The translations under genes were made by a program, and so were the position numbers. From Echria macrotheca (Eukaryota > Ascomycota > Sordariomycetes > Sordariales > Schizotheciaceae), in the NCBI GenBank assembly GCA_030411725.1, contig MU839834.1:434001-498000 (forward strand): 64,000 nt of DNA, read 5' to 3'. The notes under the pieces are model-generated. The model ran no database searches, had not been told where the DNA came from, and saw only the letters and a list, made by a program, of their open reading frames with translations. Each line of letters opens with the position of its first letter. Position 1 is the first letter of the stretch. Shown piece by piece: positions 24,010 to 35,948 of the stretch.

Positions 24010-24756
24010 ATGGGTATGGGATTTTCGAAACTGTTCCAGCAGCTATGGGGCAAAAAGGAGATGCGAATTCTGATGGTCGGTCTTGACGCCGCCGGAAAGA
24101 CGACCATTCTCTACAAGCTCAAGCTCGGCGAGGTCGTCACGACCATCCCGACCATCGGTACGTCTGCCTGGGCCTCGATCGATGCGGGGAATCCCGCACC
24201 ATGCCGAATCGCCCGCCACATGATCACAAGCCGATGATGCTGACCATACCCCCACCAGGTTTCAATGTCGAGACTGTCGAGTACAAGAACATCCAGTTCA
24301 CCGTGTGGGATGTCGGTGGCCAGGACAAGATCCGCCCTCTGTGGAGACATTATTTCCAGAACACGCAGGGTATCATCTTCGTTGTCGACAGCAACGATCG
24401 TGACCGTGTTGCCGAGGCTCGGGAGGAACTCCAGCGCATGCTCAACGAGGATGAGCTGAGGGACGCCCTCCTCCTGGTCTTTGCCAACAAGCAGGATCTT
24501 CCTGTAAGCAGACTCTTGGGATGGACTCGGGTAGATGCTGACGTGCACAGAACGCCATGGCTGCCGCCGAAATCACAGACAAGCTCGGCCTCACCAGCTT
24601 GCGGGCTCGCACCTGGGTATGTTTTTCCTTTCAGTGTCGCACCTCTTTTTGCTAACCAGAATCAAGTATATCCAATCTACCTGCGCTACCTCGGGTGACG
24701 GCCTCTTTGAGGGTCTTGAATGGCTCTCGGCCAACCTCAAGAAGCAGGCTCCCTAA
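24010..24756 (+). CDS. ARF1: ADP-ribosylation factor 1 (small GTPase)
   Basis: Four exons, 24010-24157, 24259-24503, 24551-24616 and 24667-24756; 182 aa, normal for Arf1. Gly2 (MGMGFSKLF) is the N-myristoylation site and starts the amphipathic helix. GTPase motifs are intact: GLDAAGKT at 24-31, the switch/interswitch IPTIGFNVE, WDVGGQDKIRPLW with DVGGQ at 67-71, and NKQD at 126-129; TCATSGDGL is the G5 loop. Arf1 recruits COPI and adaptor coats on Golgi membranes when GTP-bound. The first intron (101 nt) splits the codon for Gly50 just before FNVE. Relative to other fungal Arf1 proteins the short SLRARTW stretch is slightly divergent, but nothing essential is lost. Confidence 0.97.
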
Positions 24757-26174
24757 GCTAACCGCCGCGCACCGTGGGACGGTCCTCCAGTCAAGCATGG
24801 ATCGGTTGTACTCCGCACAATATCTTCTAGACAATCGACTAGTCCATACAAATTGCATTCGATGGTTAACACCGACGTCGTGTTGCCACTCATGATGAGG
24901 TGATGGGGGAGATTGGCCGGCACTCCTTTTTTGAACTTTGGTCACTTTTCGGAAAGACAGGGGCGCACTGGGATGGAATCTTGTACAATTTGATACATTA
25001 TCAGGAGAAGATCAGTTCAAGACCGTAGTTTCGCCCGTGTCACCGTCTGTCTTGTGCTGGAGAAGTAGTCCGGGGAGGGGAATGTGTCTGGGGGAGGAAT
25101 GCCGACCGATTCCGGTGGAGGGGGGAGGAGAGAGAGAGGTTGTAAACAAGAATTAATCGGTCTCTTTTGCTTGATGATACCGGTATCTAGGTGACGACTC
25201 GACCAGGTCTACTAACTGTAAGCAGTAACCTCTGCGGTGCTACGTGTTGTTCTAAAGTCTGAGACATATGACTCGTACTCGATACATATGTATTATGCCT
25301 ACCTACACAGTAGGGCTAGCTAGCCGAGGATACACGATAGCACGCCAGGGGAGTTGACTCACCAAGACTCTCGGTTCCCGGGCTGTTTTTGACCTCTTTC
25401 AACTAACTTATTCAGGCATGCAAGGGTTGATGAATGAAGATAGGAGACAGAGAGAGAGGGAGGGAGGGAGGGGGGAGTAGCCATGTGACTTGGGACTTGT
25501 GACTTGTGACTTGTTAAGTTCTATTATGGCTTGCTTCTTCTTTGTTTCTCTGATCTGCCAGGTCGGGAAAGGTAGCCTGCCTGCTGGGCCTGCCTTCCGG
25601 CCTACCTGCCTGTCTGGTTGATGATCCCAGACCAGGCAAGGCCAGGCTAGGTATACATACCCTTTGACTCGTCGGGGAGTGGAGGGTGTTTTGTTCCTTT
25701 ATCTCGGGTAACTAACTTATTTGGTGATGAGTAGTCTGTATGGGATGAGAAGGAACAGGCTGTTAACTACATGCCTTTATGGCCTTTCCTCGCACGTATC
25801 TCTATCTATGTCTCGATACATGGGTAGGAGGAATGCATGAGATTCTGGGACTGGACGGCTCGCGTAGGATGGGTTGGTTCTCCGCTGAGGCCTTTGTCGA
25901 CTATGGAATACGGCATAGAGGAAGTACTACCTTGGTTCAGCTACCTGGTCCTGTCACGGAACGAACAACATTTAAATGGGCAGGTATAGGATGAGCAATG
26001 ATTCGGTATAAACACAGAGTGTTGTCAATTTTATACACAATTTACATGTCTGTCTTCTTTTGACGTTTTGTCCCGTTTTCCGCCTACCTCCGATAAAAGT
26101 GCAGTCCAACCCGACCAATCTCAAATGAACGCCTTCATAAAATCATAATACAGGTACAGCATCTGCAAACACAC
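24757..26174. other. convergent intergenic region, ARF1 / HSP78, with simple repeats
   Basis: 1.4 kb between two 3' ends. It contains a purine tract (gagagagagggagggaggg, about 25449-25477), a 7-bp tandem repeat (25486-25513), a gctagctagc palindrome near 25317 and cctgcctgc-type runs near 25575. No coding frame supported. Confidence 0.6.
25486..25513 (+). repeat. tandem repeat, four copies of tgacttg
   Basis: Four adjacent 7-mers, tgacttg, ggacttg, tgacttg, tgacttg, with one mismatch in the second. A short minisatellite in the 3' region between ARF1 and HSP78. Confidence 0.85.
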
Positions 26175-28619
26175 CTACTTCTCCTCTGCCGCTGCGGCCT
26201 TCGTCGTGACGACTAACCCATTCCCGTCCTTGTTAATCTCAACAGAGGCGACATCGCCCATCTTGATTTCACCCCGAATAATTCTGTCGGCCAGTCTGTT
26301 GCCAATCTCCGTCGTGATGAGCCGGTTCAGCGGACGGGCACCAAACTTGGGGTCGTAGCCGCGCTCGGCGAGCCACTGCCGCACCGGCGCGGGAACATCA
26401 AGGGTAATACGTCGGTCGTCCAGCCGGGCTTGCAGCTCCTTGAGACGGATATCAACAATGTCCCGGAGCGCCTCAAGCGATAGCCGCTTGAAGACGATGA
26501 ACGAGTCGATTCTGTTGAGAAATTCCGGGGGGTACTGCGAGGCGACAACGTCCATGACTGCATTCTTCACATCCGGGTGGATGTCGCCCTCTGGCGTCTC
26601 CTTGTACGGGTGCAACATGTTAGCCCCCACAAGGATGTCGGCGCCAAGATTGGATGTCAGGACGATGATGGTATTCTTGAAGTCCACCTTGTGGCCCTGG
26701 GCGTCGGTCAAGTAACCTTCGTCCAGAACCTGGAGCAGTAGCGCCGAGATATCACGATGAGCTTTCTCAAACTCGTCAAAGAGAAGAACTGCATAGGGCT
26801 TCCGGCGCACGGCCTCGGTCAGCTGTCCGGCGTCCTCGTAGCCCACATATCCGGATGGGGCGCCGATGAGGCGGGAAATGGTGTGCTTCTCCTGGAACTC
26901 GCTCATGTCGAAACGCTGGGAACTGTTAGCACAAAGTCACTAGAGAATGCAGCGGAAGTCACTTACCACCACAGCTGATTCAGTTGAGAACAAGAAGCCC
27001 GCTAGCTTCTTGCAGAGTTCAGTCTTGCCCACGCCGGTAGGCCCAAGGAAGAAGAACGAGGCCAATGGTCGATTTTCGCCGCTAAGTCCAGCCCGCTGCA
27101 TCCTGACTGCGTCGGCGACAGCCTTGAGAGCCTCATCTTGGCCGCGAACAGACTCACGGAGGATATCTTCCATCTGAATGAGCCTCTCCATGTGGCCACT
27201 TGTGAGCTTGGATACCGGGATGCCGGTAACCCTGGACACGACATTGGCAATATCATCCGCCGTCACTGAGTCGTGTATCAGTGTGCCATCGGATGTAGAC
27301 TTGGCGTCCTCTTTTGGTAGCTTTTTCTCGAGATTCGGGATGACGCCGAATCTGAGCTCCGAGGCTCGTCCAAAATTGCCAACGCGTTGCGCCATCTCCA
27401 GCTCCACGCGAGCTTTGTCAAGCTCTGCTTGGATCTTCTTGATGTTGTGGATCTCCGCCTTTTCCTTTTCCCACTTCTCTGTCAAGACTCTTACTTCTTC
27501 ATCGTATTTCTTGAGATCCGCCTCGAGCTTCTCCCGTCGTTCTCGACTGGCAATATCCTTTTCTTTTCGGAGACTCTCGAGCTCGATTTGAATTGTCATG
27601 ATCTTCTGGTCGAGCTGCAGGATGTCGTCAGGTTTGCTTTCCTGCTGAAGCCGCAAAGCACTAGCTGCCTCGTCCATCAGGTCGATGGCCTTATCTGGCA
27701 AGAAGCGGTCGGTGATGTAACGGTTGGAGTACGTGGCAGCCGCAACGAGCGCTCCGTCGGTGATGCGAACGCCATGGTGGACCTCGTACTTTTCCTTGAT
27801 GCCACGGAGTATGCTGATCGTATCTTGAACTGTTGGCTCGCTGACAATGATGGGTTGAAATCGCCGTGCGAGGGCGACATCCTTTTCGATTTGCCGATAC
27901 TCGGCCATGGTCGTCGCTCCGCAGCATTGGAGTTCGCCTCGGGCCAAAGCCGGCTTCAGCAGATTCGACGCATCGATAGAACCTTCCGCTTTCCCGAGTC
28001 CCAGAAGCGTGTGTAGCTCGTCGATAAAGAGGATAACTTCTCCGTTTGCCTGTTGGACCTCGGCCAGGACCTTCTTGAGCCGCTCCTCAAAGTCACCGCG
28101 GAACTTGGCTCCGGCAATCAGAGACCCCAAGTCCAGGCTGATCACCCTCTTGTTCTGTATACTCTCCGGCACATCCCCTCGTACTATTTCCTGGGCGAGC
28201 CCTTCTAGAATAGCCGTCTTGCCAACGCCAGCGTTGCCGATGAGAACGGGATTGTTCTTCGTCCTTCGAGACAGGATTTGTATTGTGCGTTGGATCTCGG
28301 ACGATCGGCCAATAACCGGGTCGAGCTTTCCTTCTCTTGCTTTCGCCGTGAGATCAATTCCGAACTGTTCGAGAGCTGGCTTTTCGGGCTCCCCGCCCAG
28401 ATTCATCCGGTGGGTGCCGCCCGGGGGGTGTGGTCTGCCATTGGCATATGTTCGCGTCGCGATGGTAGGTAAGAGATTGAGAGGGCTGTTGAAGGCCGGT
28501 GTTTGACGTAAGGTGGCGCCCAAGGGTCGGGCTAGCTGTCGTGGTCGGAGGGCATTGCCCCTCGATGCGCTGGCGATGCGCCGCGAAGCCGTCGACGCAA
28601 GCTTGAACCGGGCTTGCAT
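26175..28619 (-). CDS. HSP78: mitochondrial Hsp100 disaggregase Hsp78 (ClpB type)
   Basis: Two exons on minus, 28619-26967 and 26915-26175, with a 51-nt intron (gtaagt...cccag); 797 aa. A basic, acid-free leader (MQARFKLASTASRRIASASR) targets the mitochondrial matrix. The ClpB N-domain is absent, as in Hsp78: NBD1 starts early, with Walker A GNAGVGKT at 128-135 and Walker B VILFIDELH at about 196-203. The long coiled-coil middle domain (RKEKDIASRERREKLEADLK) marks ClpB/Hsp78 rather than ClpA or ClpX. NBD2 has GPTGVGKT at 526-533, sensor RLIGAPSGYVGYE pore-loop region and LFDEFEKAH Walker B. It works with mitochondrial Hsp70 to resolubilise aggregates. Divergent from PSF1. Confidence 0.97.
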
Positions 28620-29839
28620 TTTGTAACGGTGGTTTCTATTTCAGTGCACGCAGAATGAGACGGTTAGTTCATTCGCTCTAGAGCACGGCACCTTCGGGAG
28701 AGCGCTCATGAGGAAGTTAAGGGTTGCCGGCTGGTGGCGGACGAGCTTCAACTGGAACTGGAGCTTCGAAAGCTCTCGCACTTTCCAAACATCTGATTGT
28801 TATCTTATCGGACTCGCCAAGCCGCACAAGCTCCGAGCTACCCGGTCCGGCGCTAAACCAAGTCAGGAAATCCCCGGACGGCTTAAAATCTTTTTGGGGT
28901 TCCCTCAATTTCTTCTTCTCTTGTCAACTTCGAGAAACTCGGGATTCGAGACAACGACTCTCTGGTAAGTTGGACCCTCTTTCAATTATCTACAGTATAT
29001 CCCTTTTATGATGATCTTTATTGGTCCGTGTTACCGAGCAGCCTCAAGACCTGCACAGGACGACGAAACCCAGCATGTATTGCAACCCTGACCTGTTCTC
29101 AACTCGGAGAGTTTAGAAATGCAGCCTTTTCCCTAAGCTAACAGGACTCGCTCCGTAGGTCGGCAATTTGTCTGTTCCGTGCCGAGTATTGTGCATGGAG
29201 CGTTCTGTGCATTTCCTTCAGAATAGCGCAGCGTTAGAAGGAGGCAACGCCGAAAAGAGAACCGATTCCGATATTTTGGACCCAAGTGAAGCTTTCGCCT
29301 CGCCTGTGATCTGCCCGCTGGTTTTCTCGAGTGCCCCTCCTAACGGAAACGATGGTGGTAGCTGGTTAGGACAACCGAGTCTTCCCAAAAAGCAGCTTGT
29401 TCAAAAGACTGCCAAACCGTGATACCAGTGGAATTCCCGAGACCCTGGCTTATTGGTGAATGCCTAGGAAAGATTGCACCTTCTCTTGAAGAACCTAGGA
29501 TGCTTTGTTTGGATACAACGCATAATTGGCGTCGATTCCTCCGTTCTCGTCGGCTCTGCACACCGAGGAGAATGCCATTGTACGAAGTATGGCGAAATTT
29601 CATATGGCGAGAAACACATCCGCATCCACAGCATGTGTGGTCGCGACTCGATGCCCCACTTTGGCTCGTCATATCCAATCAGTCCGCTTTTTCTCCGACC
29701 AGCCCAACGCGCCGCGTCGAGAACATCCTCGTCCCGCTGTCTCAAACTTCCATGTATCTTTAACAACACGGAGAATCTTATTCTGGCACTTGATTTTGCT
29801 GTTTCTGCAGTTCCAGACGGCCCCTGGCGTAAACGCACA
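28620..29839. other. divergent intergenic region, HSP78 / PSF1
   Basis: 1.2 kb of upstream sequence for both genes. A TTCgaGAA pair near 28929 is a possible heat-shock element (separate entry). Short open frames on both strands have no recognisable content. Confidence 0.55.
28929..28936. promoter_or_regulatory. possible heat-shock element half pair
   Basis: The bases ttcgagaa match the inverted TTCnnGAA core of heat-shock elements, about 310 bp upstream of the HSP78 ATG. Further TTC/GAA units occur at 28747-28770 but not with regular 5-bp spacing. An 8-bp match is weak on its own; the neighbouring chaperone gene is the only reason to record it. Confidence 0.3.
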
Positions 29840-30622
29840 ATGCCTATGTACGGGGATTTGGGCAACAAGCTGGTTCGTGTTTCTGCCCCTCATCGCGTCT
29901 GCCGTCCTCGTCGAGCCCCTCACTCACACCCCGAAAGGTCCAACATGCCAAACGAACACAGAATCTCACACATCTCCCGTCGTATCAGACGGAGCTCGTC
30001 CGCTCGGTGACGCGTGAAGTGAGGGATCTCGATCGGGACGTGGCAAGTCTGCTGGAGCCCTTTCAAGGGTCGTTTGATCCAGCAGCAGAACAGGCCACGG
30101 CATGCACCTTGCTGGTCAACCATCTATCGATGCGGAGGAACAAGCGCTGCCTTCTCGCGTACCACCGAACGCGCACCGACAAGTTAGAGGAGCTCGTCTG
30201 GAACGGTGCCGACCTCCTCGACCTGGCGGGCCAGCAAGTAGCAGGAACGAATGGCGTGACGGGTGCCAACGATGGCGGGACGACAAGCAGTCTCAGTCCC
30301 CAGGAAGAGGACTATGTCCGGCAGTATAGCGACCTGCTGGCCGCCTACAAGGGCCATTGGACCGATATCGACCTAACGGGCAGCCTCGAGCCGCCCAAGG
30401 ATCTCTTCATCGACGTTCGGGTGCTCAAAGATGCGGGGGAGATACAAACTGAATACGGGTACGGCATTCGCGGATCTCTGCCCGGGCTCCGGTCTCCCGT
30501 TGCATCGCATGGCTAACGAATCAACTAGGGCCATTAATTTGACCAAGAACAGCCAGTTCTATGTGCGGCAAGGCGACGTGGAGCGCCTGATCGCCCAGGG
30601 TTATCTCCAGAGGCTGGGGTAA
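29840..30622 (+). CDS. PSF1: GINS complex subunit Psf1 (DNA replication)
   Basis: Exons 29840-29872, 29938-30458 and 30529-30622; 215 aa. The 33-nt first exon encodes MPMYGDLGNKL; the first intron (65 nt) has a weak donor, gttcgt, and joins to VQHAKRTQNLTHLPSYQ. The helical A domain reads LVRSVTREVRDLDRDVASLL and CTLLVNHLSMRRNKRCLLAYHRTR, the most conserved Psf1 block. The C-terminal B domain (DLFIDVRVLKDAGEIQTEYG, then NSQFYVRQGDVERLIAQGYL) follows the second intron. Psf1 joins Psf2, Psf3 and Sld5 in GINS, part of the CMG helicase. The second ATG (29846), giving MYGDLGNKL, is the usual family start; the first has better context (A at -3). Nuclear. Confidence 0.95.
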
Positions 30623-32064
30623 CGTGATGCCCATCAGACCCAAGGAATCCCTTTTCAACGCCTCGGAAGAGGCACGGAGCGGGGAACCTTACCCGGGGAA
30701 CCCTACCCGCTTTGCGCGCTCCCTCATGCCGCTGCAGGCGAGCTGGCCGCGACCCGAGAGCTCGCAGGGCCGATGGCGCCAGAGACGACACTTGATGGTG
30801 AGATGAGAACATGGCCGATTCAGGCGCGATGGCCACTTTATACTTGCAGGGCTCTGTCCCACCGAAGATGCGTGACGGAATCCTCACCAAAATCACGGCA
30901 AGAAACGGACGTGGATTCAATATCGCCAGCAAGAGGAGGTAACAGGACTTCGAAGACCTGAGAGAACGGAGGGGGGACAGTGAAAGACTTGCATCAACAA
31001 GGGGGTTCAGGATCCTAAGGCGAAGCTGTTGCATGCGGGACGAATCAACCAGTGAACCACGCGGGTCAAAAAACCGTGCTCAACGGCCTGACACCTGCAG
31101 CCCAGCCCTCAGCTCACATGGCCAATAAAAATTTTCAATTCAAGCGGCGATGTCTGACAGTGTGCGATACTGTGCCATGTCGAAACTCGAGTAACAGTTC
31201 GGAAATAATCTTTACAATGGCAGTATTGATGCGTCCTACTCGAAGGAATAGGCGTCCTGGATGCTAGGCTGTAGATAGTTCGCCTTGGGGATGGCATCAG
31301 CCATCACTGCTTGGAGTCCACTGACAGAACAAAGACGGTCCCTTCGAGAAAGTGAGGAGTGGAGGAACAGCCCCCACTGACCCCCACTCAAATGGTTCGG
31401 CTGGATTCGCACTGGCTTGGGCCGGTCACTTCATCCATTGCATCATGCGTCTTCGCCCCGCCACCATTGAAGGCCAGAACGTGGTGTAAGTCGGCGACAG
31501 GGGTACGGCAGACCCGTAGAAAGAGAGAAAACACGCTTACAACCGCGCCAATTTGCAGTTCTCCAGTTGAACTGCAACAGCTAAACGGTAGAGCTGACTA
31601 GACCCCGACTTGGCTGTCAGAGTTTATTGCTTGGTCTGTAGCTTGTTGTAGGGAAAGCTCCGAGCAGCGAGCTATTGTGGGTAGTGGTGGGGCCAATGCT
31701 TGCGAAAACTCGCGTCCCCATATCCAGTTTTGTTGCCTTTTGCCCATTCCGTACAACGACTGCTCCCTCATTGCCAGCTAATTCCCTTCCGTTTCTCCCC
31801 ATTCTCTCCGCTTGGGACCGAGACTCAATGGTACCCAGTCCGTAGACACGGTTGTCGTCCTCTCCGACATCCAAGTGTGTACTGATACCCCTCCAACCCT
31901 CGTCTACCTGACTGCCCCTCAGTCGGCCCTCCGTTCCATTTCGATCTGGGTCCATCTTTTACCAGACTCGGGTCCAGTGAACGCGCGATGCAGCTGGAAT
32001 TTCTGTGCGGCCCAGAGACTGCATCGTGAAACGGTGCTCTTTGCCTGTTAGCATTGTATACATC
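30623..32064. other. intergenic, PSF1 to the SulP transporter gene
   Basis: 1.4 kb. A 43-codon open frame at 30811-30942 (separate entry) is the only coding-like stretch. The 3' half is pyrimidine-rich, as expected for a fungal promoter and leader before the transporter gene. Confidence 0.55.
30811..30942 (+). CDS. possible small protein, 43 codons
   Basis: An ATG opens a frame ending SVPPKMRDGILTKITARNGR and then GFNIASKRR before TAA. The basic, non-repetitive tail looks more protein-like than the surrounding frames. An alternative model uses a 50-nt intron (gtgagatgag to cttgcag, 30798-30847), with the second exon starting GSVPPKMRD. I do not recognise the family. It lies 188 nt after PSF1 on the same strand and could also be part of the PSF1 3' untranslated region. 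Confidence 0.3.
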   Translation: MADSGAMATLYLQGSVPPKMRDGILTKITARNGRGFNIASKRR

Positions 32065-35000
32065 ATGTCTTCCCCGTTCTCGTCGTGGGGCCGGGTTCGC
32101 TCCTCGTCGTCCCTTTCGCAGGACAGCCCGGACACCTCGCAGACTGCGCTTCCCTCACAGAGCAACACTCCTTACCAGGCCGCCCATAGCTCCGGCAGTG
32201 ATGCGAGGCTTCTTTCTTCTTCTGTAGGCTCTGCCACCTACCGAGAGCCCATACGGTCCTTTATCCATGGCTCAGTGCGAGACAAGCTAGGTAGGTCTAA
32301 CGCATGCCGCCGAAGCACCTGCTCCATTAGCCTTCAGCTACTGACGTGCCGTCGATGATAGCTCCTGTCGACAGCCTCCAGTCTGCCCGGTCGGTGCGCG
32401 AGGACACCGCCGAGCTTGCCAGTTATTTCCTCTCGGATAAGAAGGAAGGTCGCAGTGCTTCATTCCTCTCGCGCACCCGTTCGCAGCCCCGGAACGAAAG
32501 CCCTCTGCTATTACCAGATGAATCTGAACCCGCTGAAGCGAGCGCCTCGAGATCGTCGGAAACCATAGAAGAAGTCTCCGAGCCGTCGTCGCCCGAAACC
32601 GTCATCGAAGACCCCTTGGAAGGCCCCTCGATGCTCACGTCTTTATTCAGGCGGTCCCCGCCTGATCAGGGGCATTCGTCAGTCCCCAAGAAAGATCAGG
32701 TGCTCGAGGACCAGGTCCTGGACGAAAGTGAGGATGAACGCGCGTCTTACAGCCGACCGGACTTTGGAGGAGCATCGGGGCCCGAGGATGCCGTCGAGGA
32801 CTCCCTCGAAACCGCACCTCTTCTGACGATGTCGTCTCACCAGAGTCGGCAGAGCTATGGGACTCGGAACGGGAGGAGTGGGCAAAACGGCGACCTCGAG
32901 GGACAAAAGCGCTCGAAGCCTAGGTCATGGGCGATGCGGACTACCAGGGCGATTCGGAGAAGAGCAGACAAAGCAGTCAACGTATTACGGGTGATGCGAG
33001 ACCCCAAATGCTGGGACCGGCGCGCCATTTGGCAAAACGTCGTCGTCTCTCCCATATCTACCCTTCCTGCCGCCATCGTTGGTCTCCTCCTCAACATCCT
33101 CGACGCGTTATCATATGGCAAGTGTCACCCAGCCGCATTCGCTCCACTGCTAACAAGTGAAAGGCATGATTTTGTTTCCTCTTGGGAGTCCGATTTTTGC
33201 GAACCTGGGCTCAGCCGGTATATCCATATTCTATGTCAGCACCATCATATCACAGGTAGTATTCTCGGCCGGGAGTATCTTCAAAGGTGGTGTGGGATCC
33301 GAGCTGGTGAGCAGTGGAAGTATTTTTCTCATGTTTCTTGTTACTGACACCCGGCAGATCGAAGTTGTTCCTTTCTTCCACAGCATGGCATTCAAGATCA
33401 CCGATATGGTTGGCGAAGACAAGCCAGACGCGGTCATCGCCACAACTATCACGGCATATGCGCTCAGCTCCATTCTTACCGGTACCGTGTTCTATCTCAT
33501 GGGCAAATTCAAATTCGGCTACCTTGTCGGCTTCATTCCCCGACATATCCTGATTGGATGCATTGGCGGTGTTGGCTGGTTTCTCGTGGCCACGGGCTTC
33601 GAGGTGACAGCCAGGATGGGCGGGAGTCTTGAATACGACCTGGATACGCTATATCGACTCATCCGGCCTGATACCGTACCGCTCTGGATCATTCCTCTGG
33701 TGCTAGCAATTATCATGTTCGGCTGCCAGAGGAGGATAGCATCCACGTACTTCCTCCCCGTCTATATCATCAGCATTCCCATCCTATTTTACGTTGTTGT
33801 CGGTATCGGGAGGCTGGATACCGATACACTCAGGGACCAGGGCTGGATCTTCGACGGTCCTCCACCTGGCGAACCGTGGTGGTACTTCTACACCCTTTAC
33901 AGTAAGTTGGCTTCCCGCTGGTGCAGTTCAAAGCTGACAGTCCATCAGAGTTCGAACTGGTCGAATGGGCCGCCATTCTGCAATGCATCCCGGCCATGTT
34001 TGCGCTGACATTTTTCGGCATCCTTCATGTACCCATCAACGTTCCCGCCCTCGCCCTCAACACCGGCGAGGATCATGCCAATGTCGATCACGAACTCAAA
34101 CTGCATGGGTACTCTAATATTCTGTCCGGCCTGGCCGGAAGCATACAAAATTATCTCGTATACGCCAATACGTCAGTCTTCATGAAGTCTGGCGGTGTCA
34201 CTCGTCTGGCTGGCGTCGAGCTCGCCGTTCTCACCTTCTTTATCATGACGATCGGGCCGTCCCTGATCGAGTTCATTCCAGTGATGATGGTTGGCGTTCT
34301 CATTTTTGACCTTGGATTTGAGCTGCTGCTCGAAGCTGTGTGGGAGCCGAGGAAGAAGCTTAAGCGTCTTGAGTACCTCACAGTCATTGCCATTGTCCTG
34401 ATCATGGGCATCCATGATTTCGTGGTCGGGATTGGAGTCGGTATACTGCTCGCCTTTATCTCGTTGATCTTCCAGGCTTCCAGGGTCTCGGCGGTCAGGG
34501 CGACATACTCTGGTGAGGTGGCAGGATCGACTGTCAGGAGGAACCCCACGCAGCAGCACTACCTACGGCAAGTAGGCAGACAGATCAACCTCATCAAGCT
34601 GGCCGGATACCTGTTCTTCGGGACTATTGTGAGCCTTGAGGATAAGATTAGGGCTCTCATCAACGAGGAGGAGTTCAAGCGACGGCCCATCAGGTTCGTG
34701 ATTCTGGATCTCTGGCAAGTCACCGGGATCGACTACTCCGCGGGCGAGGTCTTCAAAACGATAAGCCGGTTGCTCGACAGCAAAGGAATCGAGCTTGTGA
34801 TCAGCGGTATTGACCCGGACTGCAAAGTGGGTCGAAGCCTGAGAGCAGTAGGGGTCGGAGAGGCCGGCATCAATGTGAGGATGCTGCCGGAGCTTAACTC
34901 GGCGCTCGAATACTGCGAGAACGAGCTCCTCAAAACACTGTACGCCAACCAGTCGATAGCTTTCAGTCCGCGGACGGCGCCGGTTTCTAACCTAGTGGTG

Positions 35001-35579
35001 CCGGGACAATCGCCTACATTCCAATCACTGGATCTGCTGAGTTCATCGCCTCGTCGGTCGCACCTTCACGAAGCAGCTCGGAATTCGCTGGGCAAGATGG
35101 AGACTAAGCAGACGACGCGGTGGAAGAGCTTCAAGGAGCCACTGAGGTTGATTCTTCAGATCTTCCAAGACGTGAGCGACAAGAATGAGGACTTTTGGTT
35201 CCGGGCCCTGCCGTACTTCAGCCGGCGGGAGCACACCATGGGGACGGTACTGTTCCGACGGGGCGAGCCAGCGGATGGTTTCTACCTACTGGAGTCGGGC
35301 ATACTGCGGGCCGAGTACGACTTGGCCCAGGGATGGTTCTTTGAGAGCATTGTTGCAGGAACCACGTGCGGCGAGTTGCCGTTCTTCTCCGAGACCAACA
35401 GGACGGCGACGTGCGTGGTGGAGAGGGATTGTGTGGTGTGGCAGATGGACAAGAAGAGTTGGGAGAAGATGCAGCGGGAGGAACCCGAGGTGGCACAGGA
35501 GCTGTTGCGCATCTCGTTGAAGCTGACGGAAGAGAGGATGAGGGTCATCACATCGTACACCCTGACAATGGCTGGGTGA
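32065..35579 (+). CDS. SulP/SLC26-type transporter with STAS and cyclic-nucleotide-binding-like domains (Vsb1-like)
   Basis: Five exons, 32065-32290, 32338-33117, 33164-33306, 33358-33901 and 33949-35579; 1,107 aa. The second intron (33118-33163) begins gcaagt, a GC-AG intron. The third (33307-33357, 51 nt) keeps frame if retained, but removal restores the family sequence GGVGSELIEVVPFFHSMAF. A Ser-rich N-terminus (about 1-290) precedes a multi-pass SulP core (ILDALSYGMILFPLG, IGCIGGVGWFLVATG, NVPALALNTGEDHANVDHEL). STAS spans about 770-900 (RFVILDLWQVTGIDYSAGEV), and about 986-1090 looks like a cNMP-binding barrel (GTVLFRRGEPADGFYLLESG, CGELPFFSETNRTATCVV). Yeast Vsb1 (YGR125W), a vacuolar protein needed for basic amino-acid storage, has this plan, so a vacuolar transporter is likelier than plasma-membrane sulfate uptake (inference). 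Confidence 0.92.
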
Positions 35580-35948
35580 GAGGCTCGTGGTTGGATGGGC
35601 GTGTACGAGGGGCCAGGATAGAGGCTGGGGCTATGGTGGAAACGGAAAAGCGCTGCATTGAATTTAATAGAGTGGCATCTGTGTATTTTGACTTTTGTAT
35701 ACCAAGTCGGCGGTATGAGGCTGGATGGAAGACGGTGGCGAGGCTGTATAGATGTAATGGATGGTGCTGTGGCGAGGCCGAGTGCGGGGTCTTTTATGCT
35801 TTAGTTCCAGGCTTCAGCGGCTCATTGTTGCCTTGCACGTCTTGGTTGTCACAACACCAAACGTTGACATAAGAAATGGTGTATGATCTGAAATCTTACT
35901 TGTGCGAGCGGGAGATCACAATACCCAGTGTCTATTGACAGGCCCAAA
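35580..35948. other. intergenic, transporter to STK19-family gene
   Basis: 369 nt between two plus-strand genes. No distinct element seen. Confidence 0.6.
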
